Origin: DATJGF01 sp035495315
Lineage (GTDB): Bacteria > Verrucomicrobiota > Verrucomicrobiia > Limisphaerales > UBA8199
DNA length: 64,000 nucleotides
NCBI GenBank assembly: GCA_035495315.1
Contig: DATJGF010000063.1
Coordinates: forward strand, 47,829-111,828
Reading direction: 5' to 3'
The notes under the pieces are model-generated. The model did not search any database. It had not been told where the DNA came from and worked only from the letters and a program-made list of their open reading frames with translations. Position numbers and translations under genes: made by a program. Positions 9,601 to 17,057 of the stretch are shown piece after piece (position 1 is the stretch's first letter; each line of letters starts with the position of its first letter).

Positions 9601-10002
9601 GATGTTCAGCGTGGCGTCGTGGAGGGCACAATTTGTTCCACCAACCCACAAGGTAACCAGCACGTTGACGATGGAATCACCAAAGCTGCTGCCGCTGAGC
9701 ATTTCAAGGTTTTCAATCGCAAAGGTACCGTTAGTGATGACCGCATTGTTTGTTGCCAGCAGGGTCTGAACGCGCAAGCCGCTTGCTCCAGCGTCAACGA
9801 TGCCGGTAATCACTGCAGTGTCGGTGTTAAGCGGGAGCCGGCCGGCTTGAACCAAATTTCCACCAGCATCGATAGTAAACCAATTGCCGGAGGAGAACCA
9901 GCTGTTATCGACGGTGGGGACAAAGGTCAATGTGGCGGCGCGAGTCGATTGGAATAAGGTAAGGATAGCCCCTGCCAACGCGGCTAATTTGTAGATCTGC
10001 AT
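6694..10002 (-). CDS. Very large secreted beta-strand-repeat protein with internal duplication
   Basis: 1102 residues. A signal peptide (MQIYKLAALAGAILTLFQST, cleavage near ARAA) leads to an almost entirely Gly/Ser/Thr/Asn-rich strand repeat region resembling autotransporter-associated strand repeats, with no outer-membrane barrel at the end. Residues about 97-400 and about 538-830 are two copies of one module: both contain HLIVDNSG, IDW..SGG.GEF, SFL.F..PF, GPGT.RW, SGN.EI.D.V.GAGTI and LNW..G.LSLA. The C-terminus (about 1010-1102) is an Ig-like/choice-of-anchor-like module (FTYIVQATDSLTSPNWRTLA) ending ARRFYRVLVQ, a tail typical of secreted Verrucomicrobiota proteins. Probably cell-surface or exported; ligand unknown. 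Confidence 0.8.
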   Translation of the reverse strand: MQIYKLAALAGAILTLFQSTRAATLTFVPTVDNSWFSSGNWFTIDAGGNLVQAGRLPLNTDTAVITGIVDAGASGLRVQTLLATNNAVITNGTFAIENLEMLSGSSFGDSIVNVLVTLWVGGTNCALHDATLNIFGIASGIFQPVLPATAATLNLAEGSVLHIGGGLTLTAGSQITVGGLPQSQLLIDTGGVLATTNATFVLGSPGNHLIVDNSGLIRVDGGTLQFDGGIDWHASGGTGEFRAAAANSFLFFATPFHVDLGVSDAFTGPGTNRWIAGASVDGAGQVSGNLEIVDSVSGAGTIEIMGTTFPGGTLNWSNGSLSLASVNIDSGGTMLFTGGAGTARRLSGCTLNNSGMCWVLSGDLLMDQGAVLFNMPGAIFEVRADGTFSGAPGPLGGAFHNAGTFRKTSSGTTFFGTAVPPQGPDFNNNGLVDIQSGQLNLLGGISSGEFRSAEGTTLWFWGTTHTLTAGASFTGAGTVRLLEGIAPAEWLMNGPITVTSLELGANGTIDAQGTTNWIYFGSLFADANGSLNNGNFAVQTFTMYGGAGLTNSTLNVSNSLTISGTNCSLKQSTLRLLPAVSANMQALAPATNATLSLSQGSLLEDNGIFKLGEGSVIAGSTAPPQSRLVVSPGALLLSATTNSINGSSTNHLIVDNSGTIRAVGATLQLGPGIDWKSSGGAGEFNTGPTNSFLIFTGPFQVESGVNSLFSGPGTTRWLNGATLSGEAQISGNVEILDTVTGAGTIHVLGGGLLPGVLNWLDGTLSLAGINVDPSGALLINPGPGSSSQISGSLINNAGSCRWLGQGTITGGAGATINNLPGGTLDVQTDVNLSNSAPPFVTINNGGLLLKSAGNGQSSLAADFLNSGNLEIKTGRLRFNGAWTQTEGIALIDAGTILGGTTLNVQGGTLSGPGTIDATLVNGGIVRPGGSPGTLTVTKDYQQTATGILNIELGGFSPGVQSDQLVVRGAANLGGRLQLNVINGYNPQPAVIFQILSCAMQAGSFSQIDPSTVSDTIWMPRYNGTNVTVSLAETTLLSTPTVSQGVITVPFNTTVGFTYIVQATDSLTSPNWRTLATVPGNGSIRTVSDSASAARRFYRVLVQ

Positions 10003-10188
10003 TTTGATGCTCAGCCAAGCAGAAGACGAGCCAATCGGCGGCCGAAGTCTGTATAGCTGCGGCCGACGTTACACCATGACTTGACTTTGGGCAACAAGGG
10101 ATAAAGCTAAAACCGCGAGCAACGAGCTGGCGGGGTCTGCGACTTGGTTGTAAGGTTTTTAGGCTCTCCTGCGACTACCGAGAGAATT

Positions 10189-10593
10189 GTGAAATGCCTT
10201 GCCCATAGTGCCGAAGCGGTCGGTCTTTGCGCCTATTGCGGACGCGCACTCTGTGCGAAATGCGTCGAAACGCAGCCGGATGCGCAGGACACGCCATCGT
10301 TGCCGCAGGGTTCAGTCTCAGTGCGGAAAATTCGTTTGTCGTGTTCGCAGGAATGTGCGCTGGCCTTGGAAAACACGGATGCAGCGCTGCGGCAATTGGT
10401 TCGTCAAGGTTTTCAAAACGCGCGTGCCAGCGCTTTTTATTGTTATTTGTGCGCAGGTCTGTCGGCTGCCGCCGCCATCGTTGCCTATTTTATGCTGCCT
10501 TCTACATTTTTGATCCTGTTCACCGGCGGGTGCGCGGTAGCTCTGAGCCTTTCGGGTTTTTGGTACGGACGCAGTGCGCGGAGAGGTCGCTGA
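10189..10593 (+). CDS. B-box-type zinc-finger membrane protein
   Basis: 134 residues if translation starts at the GTG at 10189, which directly precedes the zinc module and has GAGAG upstream; the frame is open further back to a TTG at 10144. The N-terminus reads KCLAHSAEAVGLCAYCGRALCAKC, seen as KCLAHSAEAVG then LCAYCGRALCAKC, a B-box-like zinc-binding pattern; another Cys pair follows (LSCSQEC). The second half has two hydrophobic segments (FYCYLCAGLSAAAAIVAYFM and FLILFTGGCAVALSLSGFW). Similar small zinc-plus-membrane proteins are common in Verrucomicrobiota and Planctomycetota but uncharacterised. It lies 119 bp upstream of ppk2 on the same strand. Confidence 0.65.
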   Translation: MKCLAHSAEAVGLCAYCGRALCAKCVETQPDAQDTPSLPQGSVSVRKIRLSCSQECALALENTDAALRQLVRQGFQNARASAFYCYLCAGLSAAAAIVAYFMLPSTFLILFTGGCAVALSLSGFWYGRSARRGR

Positions 10594-10712
10594 GGTTCCC
10601 GCGCCTGGCTCGTCTGCTCACCTGATTCATCTAAAAAAGCTTTCGGCAAGCAGCCTGCCGAATTAGAGTCGCGAAGCATCTAACGAGTTAGCGAATGATG
10701 TGGGGAACGGCT

Positions 10713-11591
10713 ATGGAGCGACAACAAATTGTAAAACGCTACCAGGTAGACAATGGGAAGAAATTTCGCCTGAAGGATTTCGATCCCGATGATACCTGGA
10801 AACTGAAATCGAAGGAACACGCACAGGAATGGCTGGAGAAAGGCGTGGCGCATCTGGCGGATTTGCAGGCGCGATTATATGCACAACATCAATGGGCGCT
10901 GCTGTTGGTCTTCCAAGCGATGGACGCGGCGGGCAAAGACGGCACGATTAAACATGTGATGTCCGGAATAAACCCACAGGGCTGCCAGGTGTACTCTTTC
11001 AAGGCGCCTTCGGGGGAGGACCTCGACCACGATTTTTTGTGGCGGTCGAGCAAATGCCTGCCGGAACGCGGGCGAATTGGGATATTTAATCGTTCGTATT
11101 ACGAGGAGGTACTGGTGGTGCGGGTACATCCGGAATGGCTCGAACGCCAGAAGTTGCCGTCGGAGTTGGTGACGAAGAAAATCTGGAAGGAACGGTTTGA
11201 GAGCATCCGAGATTACGAGCGCCACCTGACGCTCAACGGCATTGTGGTGCGAAAATTCTTCCTGCACATATCGAAAGGAGAACAGCGGCGACGTTTGCTG
11301 GAACGCCTGGAGAAGCCGGACAAAAACTGGAAATTTTCGATGGCGGATGTCGCCGAACGGCAGCGCTGGAACGACTATATGCGGGCGTATGAGGATGCGA
11401 TCGCTGAGACGGCCAGCGAATGCGCGCCGTGGTATGTCGTGCCAGCTGACCATAAATGGTTCTCCCGGTTGGTGGTCGCGGAGGCGATCATCGAAACGTT
11501 GGAACAACTGAAACCGAAATACCCCGAAGTGGATCCGTCCAAGCGCAAGGAACTGACTGAGATACGGCATCGCCTGGAGCGGGAGCGGTAG
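10713..11591 (+). CDS. ppk2: Polyphosphate kinase 2 family protein
   Basis: 292 residues. The PPK2 core is clear: the Walker A-like loop MDAAGKDGTIKHV, the substrate loop INPQGCQVYSFKAPS, and the Walker B-like strand GRIGIFNRSYYEEVLVVRVH. It closes with the conserved RWNDYMRAYEDAI and APWYVVPADHKWFSRL motifs. PPK2 enzymes move phosphate between polyphosphate and nucleotides, mostly to re-phosphorylate nucleotides in the cytoplasm; one-domain proteins of this length usually act on AMP or ADP. I chose the ATG at 10713 (GGGGAA five bases before) over ATGs at 10695 and 10698, since the family normally begins close to the ...KRYQV... segment. A palindromic element follows the stop by 9 nt. Confidence 0.92.
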   Translation: MERQQIVKRYQVDNGKKFRLKDFDPDDTWKLKSKEHAQEWLEKGVAHLADLQARLYAQHQWALLLVFQAMDAAGKDGTIKHVMSGINPQGCQVYSFKAPSGEDLDHDFLWRSSKCLPERGRIGIFNRSYYEEVLVVRVHPEWLERQKLPSELVTKKIWKERFESIRDYERHLTLNGIVVRKFFLHISKGEQRRRLLERLEKPDKNWKFSMADVAERQRWNDYMRAYEDAIAETASECAPWYVVPADHKWFSRLVVAEAIIETLEQLKPKYPEVDPSKRKELTEIRHRLERER

Positions 11592-11600
11592 ACATTTTTT

Positions 11601-11668
11601 GGAAGCCCGCGTTCCACGAGGCTCAATTACATCGTGGTTAAGTGGGCTTCGTGGAACTCGGCCTTCCG
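11601..11668. repeat. Palindromic element, copy 2, probable terminator
   Basis: Arms GGAAGCCCGCGTTCCACGAG and its near complement ending GGCCTTCCG at 11668, about 17 nt apart and preceded by TTTTTT. It lies between convergent genes (ppk2 and the TPM gene), where it could stop transcription from both sides. Confidence 0.7.
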
Positions 11669-11670
11669 AA

Positions 11671-12105
11671 CTAGTCATGCTCGACTCGATCAGGCAGCTC
11701 ATTCTCGTCGTCGGGTCGGCGCGGAAAATGTTGGGCGAGCAATTCGCCGGCTTTGCGGACCGCGTGAATAATTCCTGTTGAGAAACGAGAGTGCCGGAAA
11801 TGAGCCGTCATTTCTGAGGCTAACTCCTGCCAAAACGCTTCACCGCACTGGGCGTGAACGGCGGTGTCGCCGATGACGGCGAAGTTGTGGGATTCGGGAG
11901 CAACAAAGATAAGCACAGCGTTGCGTTCGCGGGTCTTGTGCATTTGCATGCTGACAAAATGGGATTGAGCCTCCGCTACAGGGTCCTTGGTTGGTTTACG
12001 GCTAATAAACACGCGGATTTCACCGGAGGTCTTCCGCTCCGCTTCCTGGATCGCGGTGGCGATTTCGTCGTCGCGCAATTGTTCGAGGAAATGTCGTGGC
12101 TTCAT
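11671..12105 (-). CDS. TPM-domain protein (second TPM gene of the lemA operon)
   Basis: 144 residues from the ATG at 12105, one base after the stop of the preceding TPM gene. The TPM fold is visible in ATAIQEAERKTSGEIRVFI, AQSHFVSMQMHKTRERNAVLIFVAPESHNFAVIGD and FRHSRFSTGIIHAVRKAGELLAQHF. Unlike its neighbour it has no signal peptide, transmembrane helix or Gly-rich tail, so it is probably cytosolic or acts as a partner subunit. The open frame extends upstream only through the Gly-rich coding region of the neighbouring gene in another frame. TPM proteins are linked to photosystem repair and phosphatase activity in plants, but bacterial roles are unclear. Confidence 0.8.
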   Translation of the reverse strand: MKPRHFLEQLRDDEIATAIQEAERKTSGEIRVFISRKPTKDPVAEAQSHFVSMQMHKTRERNAVLIFVAPESHNFAVIGDTAVHAQCGEAFWQELASEMTAHFRHSRFSTGIIHAVRKAGELLAQHFPRRPDDENELPDRVEHD

Positions 12106-12106
12106 A

Positions 12107-12916
12107 TTACCAGCTGCCCCCTGCGCCGCCGCCGCCGAAGCTCCCGCCGCCGCCGGAAAATCCCCCACCACCGCCACCGCCTCCGCTCCAGCCGCCGCCT
12201 CCGCCCCATCCGCCACCGCCGCCGATGGTCCAGCCACCCCAATAGCCATAACGACGACGGCGGTAAGTAGTTCCCGCAAACGCTCTAAAAACTCGGCTTA
12301 AAAAGATCAACACGAAGAAAGCAATCACCAGCAGAATGAGTATTGCGCTGCCGGAGTTCCGAGAGCCTTGCTCGGCCGCCGTCGAACCGGTCCCTTTATA
12401 CTCGCCCTTCACGGCGGCGAGGATCGCCGTCACTCCCGCACTGAGGCCGCCGTCAAAATCGCGATTCCGAAAACGCGGTTTGATTTCGTTCTCAATGATC
12501 CGCTTGGCGAGCGCGTCTGGCAGGGCACCTTCGAGGCCGTAGCCCACCTGAATGAACATCTTGCGGTCCTCGACGAATACGAACAGGACGGCGCCGTTAT
12601 TTTTTTCTTGTTGACCGACTTTCCAGGACTGGGCGACGCGGACGGTGTAGTCCTCGATAGAGGAATCAGAATCCATCTTCGGGTAAACCGCGACCACGAT
12701 TTGATCGGAAGTTTGGCGTTCGAAATCTTCCAACGTCTTATTGAGTTGGGACGCGACGTTTGGCGAGGTGACATGGGCGTAATCGTTGAAGTATTGCTTC
12801 GGGGCTGGCGGTATGACTTCAGCGCCCGAAACGCAGCATAAAGCAAAGACCAAGAAAACAACCGGCAAAGAATATTGTAGGAGACGACGTAAGGAGAGTG
12901 GGATTATCGTAATCAT
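12107..12916 (-). CDS. TPM-domain membrane protein with Gly-rich tail
   Basis: 269 residues. Signal peptide (about 1-30, LPVVFLVFALCCVSGAE), TPM domain (about 35-165: YFNDYAHVTSPNVASQLNKTLEDFERQTSDQIVVAV in pieces, NNGAVLFVFVEDRKMFIQVGYGLEG), a transmembrane helix (SAILILLVIAFFVLIFLSRVF), and a tail made almost only of Gly, Trp and Ser, typical of this family. I chose the ATG at 12916, which has GAGG six bases upstream; an ATG at 12922 is also possible, and the frame stays open much further back without a good start. Middle gene of lemA-TPM-TPM. Likely inner-membrane with the TPM domain outside. Confidence 0.88.
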   Translation of the reverse strand: MITIIPLSLRRLLQYSLPVVFLVFALCCVSGAEVIPPAPKQYFNDYAHVTSPNVASQLNKTLEDFERQTSDQIVVAVYPKMDSDSSIEDYTVRVAQSWKVGQQEKNNGAVLFVFVEDRKMFIQVGYGLEGALPDALAKRIIENEIKPRFRNRDFDGGLSAGVTAILAAVKGEYKGTGSTAAEQGSRNSGSAILILLVIAFFVLIFLSRVFRAFAGTTYRRRRYGYWGGWTIGGGGGWGGGGGWSGGGGGGGGFSGGGGSFGGGGAGGSW

Positions 12917-13067
12917 CCTCATCCTCGAAATACGGGCTTGAAACCCAAGGAGGAGGACGAGAACGAGGACGAACGCCGAAAAGGAGAACTGCCGCAAAGT
13001 TGGTTGCCCAGGCATCCGCCCTGCAGCCGAGTTGAGTCTCCTCACCTCGTCTCCCACGGACTCTCGG

Positions 13068-13712
13068 CTACGGCTTTTCAGGCGTTGGCTGCGATGGTGG
13101 TTTGCCGAAGTCAAATTGCACCTTAGGCGGGGTTTCAGCGCCGGGAGTGGCGGTAAAATAAGGTTTTTCGCGGAAACCAAGCGTAGTCGCGAATAAGTTA
13201 GCCGGGAACGATCGAATCGCCGAATTGTAAGTCTGAAGCGTCTCGTTATAGCGGCCGCGTTCGACGCTGATCCGGTTCTCGGTGCCTTCCAACTGGGACT
13301 GAAGTTCTTTGAAATTCTCAGTCGCCTTCAGGTCGGGATAGCGTTCGGCGACGACAAGCAGCCGGGACAAGGCGGAAGATAGCTGGCCCTGGGCGCGATC
13401 AAACTCGGCCAACTGCGCGGGATCATTCGGCGCGCTGGAGGGCAAGCGGACTTGGCCGACCGAGGCACGTGCCGCGGTGACTTGTTCCAGGGTCGATTTT
13501 TCGAAATTCGCCGCTCCCGACACGGTGGCGACCAGGTTCGGGACCAGATCTGCGCGGCGTTGATAAACATTTTGCACCTGGGCCCACTGTTTGTCGGTCG
13601 CTTGCGACAACCGGACCAGCTGGTTATAAGCACCGCCAGCAACCGCGATTAGCACCACGGCGACCAGAAGCAGCGCTCCCACAACCGCACAGCCAATTCC
13701 TAATTTTTTCAT
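13068..13712 (-). CDS. lemA: LemA family protein
   Basis: 214 residues. One N-terminal transmembrane helix (GIGCAVVGALLLVAVVLIAV) is followed by the LemA signature YNQLVRLSQATDKQWAQVQNVYQRRADLVPNLVATV (quoted in part) and long helices. The C-terminal part carries ERYPDLKATENF, EGTENRISVERGRYNE and NSAIRSFPANLFA, all diagnostic. LemA proteins are single-pass membrane proteins of unknown biochemical role, very often encoded next to TPM proteins as here. A 151-bp gap with GA-rich hexamer-like repeats separates it from the first TPM gene. The tail is Pro-rich. Confidence 0.93.
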   Translation of the reverse strand: MKKLGIGCAVVGALLLVAVVLIAVAGGAYNQLVRLSQATDKQWAQVQNVYQRRADLVPNLVATVSGAANFEKSTLEQVTAARASVGQVRLPSSAPNDPAQLAEFDRAQGQLSSALSRLLVVAERYPDLKATENFKELQSQLEGTENRISVERGRYNETLQTYNSAIRSFPANLFATTLGFREKPYFTATPGAETPPKVQFDFGKPPSQPTPEKP

Positions 13713-13911
13713 AGATGCCGATTGAACCTAGCTTGGGGTTATGCCCAAAGACCACTATAAAAGCCGGGCAGATTTGTAGATACGTGCCGCAGCAACCTTC
13801 CTAATAATATACGCTCCGCCTCTAGTTAACAAACTTCTCTCGAAAATAGGGTTTTGCCCCATTCGCAAGATTCGCCCGCCTCGCCAGAGTGTTTAGGGAG
13901 AGTTGGTGCAT

Positions 13912-14709
13912 ATGGACTCAAGAGGATTTCTGTTTCAAAACGCGTTTCCTTTACTCAGCCATTCTGCCAAAGTCGCAGGGCGGCAGCTTTTTCGTCTCAC
14001 CCCTCGGCGGACCAGAGCCGAGCCGACACGGCTGATTTCAGTGATTATTCCCGCGCACAACGAGGAAGCGTATCTGCAGCGCACCTTGGATGCGCTGCGG
14101 CGCCAGAATTATGGCTGGTTCGAGATTGTGGTCGTCGCCAATGGCTGCACCGATCGGACCGTCGAGCTGGCTCGGGGCAAATGTCACCGACTGATTGTGC
14201 TGTCCCAAAAAAGCCTGGGTATCGCGCGGAATCTCGGGGCGCGAATGGCACGGGGGGAGTTACTGATGTTTCTGGATGCCGATACGATACTGGAGCCGAT
14301 GGCGCTGCGCCGGATTGCGCAGGATTTTGGAGACCGCGACGCGGCGGGCACGCTGCACGGCCGGCCCGACAGCGAGCGGCTTGCCTGCCGCCTGATTTAT
14401 GGGCTGAAAAATTTCGTGCATCGCTGGTCGTTGCATTCGGGCAGTTCGGGCGTGATTCTTTGTTGGCGCGAACATTTTCTGCGCGCAGGGGGATTTGACG
14501 AAGGGCTGGAGGTGCGCGAAAACAGCGAGTTACTGAAGCGCTTGAAGCGGTATGGCCGCTATCGGTACATCGGTGATGTCACGGCGACGACATCCATGCG
14601 GCGTTATGAACAACGAGGGGTTGCGCGCGTGGTGTGGCTCTGGTGCAAACTCTGGGCGCAGTCGCTGGTGGGTGATCTTCACAATCGCTGTTACGAGACG
14701 GTGCGGTGA
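13912..14709 (+). CDS. Glycosyltransferase family 2
   Basis: 265 residues. The GT-A fold is clear: ISVIIPAHNEEAYLQRTLDAL, IVVVANGCTDRT, SLGIARNLGARMARGELLMFLDADT (the DAD metal motif) and later LRAGGFDEGLEVRENSELLKRL. It probably transfers a sugar from a nucleotide donor to an envelope or exported glycan; the acceptor is unknown. No neighbouring sugar genes identify a pathway. ATG at 13912 with GGAGAG ten bases upstream; the frame extends a few codons further to TTG and GTG codons. The N-terminal 40 residues are basic and lack a membrane helix. A 9-bp stem hairpin lies 134 nt after the stop. Confidence 0.88.
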   Translation: MDSRGFLFQNAFPLLSHSAKVAGRQLFRLTPRRTRAEPTRLISVIIPAHNEEAYLQRTLDALRRQNYGWFEIVVVANGCTDRTVELARGKCHRLIVLSQKSLGIARNLGARMARGELLMFLDADTILEPMALRRIAQDFGDRDAAGTLHGRPDSERLACRLIYGLKNFVHRWSLHSGSSGVILCWREHFLRAGGFDEGLEVRENSELLKRLKRYGRYRYIGDVTATTSMRRYEQRGVARVVWLWCKLWAQSLVGDLHNRCYETVR

Positions 14710-14777
14710 AGGGGAAGCGAGACGGGTCCAAGGCCGAAATTCCGAAGGCCGAACTTAGCCGAATCCATGCGGGCAGA

Positions 14778-14910
14778 AACCACGGATGAACACCCATGGA
14801 CACGTTTTAACCATAAAACAATACGGATATAGGGCGAGCTTCCCAATCACTATTCAGTGATTGGCTTCTGCCGAACTCATCAGTGTTTATCTGCGTCTAT
14901 CGGTGGTGAG
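14778..14910. repeat. Inverted repeat of CCACGGATGAACAC type, with inner hairpin
   Basis: Left part (ACCACGGATGAACACCCATG) and right part (GTTTATCTGCGTCTATCGG) are degenerate complements in the style of GGATGAACAC intergenic repeats. Between them lies a perfect 9-bp hairpin CCAATCACT-ATTC-AGTGATTGG (14843-14864), which could serve as terminator for the glycosyltransferase gene. Confidence 0.5.
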
Positions 14911-14933
14911 ACTGAAGATGGCCTATCCCCCTA

Positions 14934-14960
14934 ATTCGGATTTCGGGCCTTCGGATTTCC
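14934..14960. repeat. Short heptad array (TTCGGAT type)
   Basis: Units TTCGGAT, TTCGGGC, CTTCGGA: the complement of the ATCCGAA units at 3396. A further degenerate patch of GGCCGAA units is at about 14726-14764. Confidence 0.5.
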
Positions 14961-14963
14961 TAA

Positions 14964-15917
14964 TCACGCGCAACGGAAGGTCTCGCCTACGTCGCGCCAG
15001 CCGATGCGGGCGGGTTCGAGCGCGTCTTCGAGGCGTTGGAGAGGTTCGACCGAGCCTTCACGGCCGAAGGGGAAGGTTTTGAAATGAATGGGCAACAAGT
15101 GCCTCGCGCCGGCATCATTAGTCATGCGCACGGCTTGTTCGGGGGTGCAATGAGAGCAGACCCAGGGGTCGTAGGCGCCGATGGGCATCAGCGCCAATTC
15201 GTAAGGTCCTTCACGACGCAAACCTCGAAATGAATTAGTCCAGGCGGTGTCGCCGCCGAAAATGAGCTGTTTGCCTTCGCGCGCCAGGACGTAACCGTTG
15301 TAGCCGCGGAATTTGTCGTAGCGCCAGCGAGCGCCCCAGTGTTTGACTTCAAAGGCGCGCACTTCGAGGTCGCCGTTACTCGTAGTGATCCGAGTCTTCT
15401 GACCCCAGCCAAGCGCTTTGGGTGAGCGCAATTGGGTTCCCCGCAAAAGGTCGTCCATGGCCCGGGCCATGACGGCTTGGGGTTTGCCGGGTAAGGCGTG
15501 CAGGGTTGCGAAATCGAGATGATCCATGTGCGCATGGGAGAGCAGCACCAGGTCGATGGGGGGCAACTCGCTTGGGTGCAACGCCGGGGCGACGAAGCGC
15601 TTGGCGCCGATGGTTCCCAGGCAGGTGTTGGCGCCGACTCTGGTCAAAAGCACCGGGTCGGTCAGGATGGTGACGCCATAGAAATTCAGCAGCACCGTTG
15701 AGTGCCCAAGCCATGCCGCGGTGATCGCGTTATCGGACCAGCTTTCAGGGGTCGGGGTGAGCGCGGGTGTGCGGACCCGTCGATGGGTCTCGGCGACTAA
15801 TTCCCGCAGGGCTCGGGCACTGGCTTGATCGGAATAGCCGACCCAGACGCCAGCGACGCTAACGGAGGTTAATGTCAAGAAACGACGACGCGAAAATCTG
15901 CTGCTGTACTTTTTCAA
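14964..15917 (-). CDS. Tat-exported metallo-beta-lactamase-fold hydrolase (UlaG/NAPE-PLD-like)
   Basis: 317 residues. The N-terminus holds a twin-arginine signal (SRRRFLTLTSVSVAGVWVG). The hydrolase domain has AWLGHSTVLLNFYGVTILTDPV, the zinc motif LSHAHMDHLD, a second His in KHWGARW, GGDTAWT and a late LPIHFKTFPFG. This arrangement matches the UlaG and NAPE-PLD branch of the family, which includes lactonases and phospholipid phosphodiesterases; the substrate is open. The start must be a non-ATG codon: TTG at 15917 comes four codons after an in-frame stop and no ATG precedes the Tat motif. Expected location is the periplasm. Confidence 0.87.
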   Translation of the reverse strand: MKKYSSRFSRRRFLTLTSVSVAGVWVGYSDQASARALRELVAETHRRVRTPALTPTPESWSDNAITAAWLGHSTVLLNFYGVTILTDPVLLTRVGANTCLGTIGAKRFVAPALHPSELPPIDLVLLSHAHMDHLDFATLHALPGKPQAVMARAMDDLLRGTQLRSPKALGWGQKTRITTSNGDLEVRAFEVKHWGARWRYDKFRGYNGYVLAREGKQLIFGGDTAWTNSFRGLRREGPYELALMPIGAYDPWVCSHCTPEQAVRMTNDAGARHLLPIHFKTFPFGREGSVEPLQRLEDALEPARIGWRDVGETFRCA

Positions 15918-16036
15918 CTTTTTCTAAAACTGTTGAGTCGAGCGTGGAGGATACGAAGGCGCCTCCGGATGACAAGGCAAAAGTCGTTTAAAAGCGGATT
16001 TGTGTGGATCCGCGTGTCCGTTGTTCAACAAGTTCT

Positions 16037-16118
16037 CGGAAGGCAGCTCCGCGAGACCCAAACATATCCTACTGTTTTTTAGACAGGTTTTTTGGACCTC
16101 GCGGAGCTCGACATTCCG
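16037..16118. repeat. Palindromic element, copy 3
   Basis: Arms CGGAAGGCAGCTCCGCGAGA and its near complement ending CATTCCG at 16118, with a T-rich loop (two T6 runs). Lies in the 247-bp gap between aat and the Tat hydrolase, which are both on the minus strand. Confidence 0.7.
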
Positions 16119-16164
16119 ATGGACGACCGTTTTTGGCAATACTACCGCTTGTACATGAAGTGGG

Positions 16165-16821
16165 TTAGAACGAGGTCTCCTGAGTTAAAGCTTTGCTGAG
16201 CAGCTTAAGGTAGGCGCGCCGGCTGATGGTCACGGCTCCGAGTTGCTCGGTGATACGCGTCAGCATCTGGACGTCAAACAGCAAAAATGTTTTCTGACGC
16301 AGGTGCTCGATGAGGTGAGCGAGGGCGACTTTGGAGGCGTTGCTGACGCGGTAGAACATCGATTCTCCTGCAAAGAAACCTGCGATCGCGACGCCATAGA
16401 TGCCACCGGCAAGGTGCTCGCCTTGCCAGCACTCGACGCTATGAGCGTAGCCCTGGTCGTGCAGTTCGCCATAGGCGTCGAGAAACTCTGGGGTGATCCA
16501 GGTGCTGCGGCGGCCCGGGGCGGGAGCGGCGCAGCCTTGCATGACCTCACGAAAGGCCTGGTCGATGGTGACGCGAAAAATCCCCTGACGGATGACGCGC
16601 GCGAGGCTACGGGAGACATGAAAACCGTCGAGCAAGAAAATGCCGCGAGGATCGGGCGACCACCAGGTGACGGGAGCGGCGGTCCAGGGGAATATACCCG
16701 AGCGATAGGCCAGCAGCAGACGGGCGACGGAAAGATTGCCGCCGACGGCGACCAGGCCTTCAGCGCTGGCCTGGTCCGGGTCGGGAAACCGCAATCGCTG
16801 GTCGAGGATGGAAACAGTCAT
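16165..16821 (-). CDS. aat: Leucyl/phenylalanyl-tRNA--protein transferase
   Basis: 218 residues. Adds Leu or Phe from aminoacyl-tRNA to the N-terminus of proteins with basic N-terminal residues, marking them for ClpS-ClpAP degradation (N-degron pathway). Diagnostic motifs: GIFPW, WWSPDPRGIF, HVSRSLAR, TWITPEFLDAYGELHDQGYAHSVECW, ESMFYRVSNASKVALAHL, LFDVQM. Length agrees with the family. I chose the ATG at 16821; the frame extends five codons upstream to a TTG. Stands alone; clpP and clpX are far away in this window. Confidence 0.95.
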   Translation of the reverse strand: MTVSILDQRLRFPDPDQASAEGLVAVGGNLSVARLLLAYRSGIFPWTAAPVTWWSPDPRGIFLLDGFHVSRSLARVIRQGIFRVTIDQAFREVMQGCAAPAPGRRSTWITPEFLDAYGELHDQGYAHSVECWQGEHLAGGIYGVAIAGFFAGESMFYRVSNASKVALAHLIEHLRQKTFLLFDVQMLTRITEQLGAVTISRRAYLKLLSKALTQETSF

Positions 16822-16919
16822 TAAGCTTTTAGCCAAGAGATCCTGTACCGGTGAACGCTTGCAAGCAAGCTAGAGAAATCCTGATAGGAGGTAGCGTCGG
16901 GCGTCCTGCATGACGTAAA

Positions 16920-17052
16920 GGATGGCGTCTCGCCATCCGGATGCCATGCATGGGCCACTAAAAGTCGGGGCAAGAAGGAGCGATTAGATCCGCTGGGCAA
17001 GATGCCCAGCTCTACAGCAGGCGAGACGCCTGCCGCTACGATGGCGAGACGC
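16920..17052. repeat. Cluster of small hairpins with GGCGAGACGCC core
   Basis: Perfect stem-loops in a row: GGATGGCG-TCT-CGCCATCC (16920-16938), CTGGGCA-AGA-TGCCCAG (16993-17009), GCAGGCG-AGA-CGCCTGC (17017-17033), then GGCG-AGA-CGCC near 17043-17053. All have a three-base AGA/TCT loop and the last two are followed by CGCTAC. Located at the 3' end of the GH172 gene and upstream of aat. Confidence 0.7.
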
Positions 17053-17057
17053 CGCCG

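Noticed and set aside
12917..13180. N-terminal extension of the first TPM protein
   Set aside because: The extension overlaps the 3' end of lemA and has no family similarity; the signal peptide begins at the ATG at 12916.
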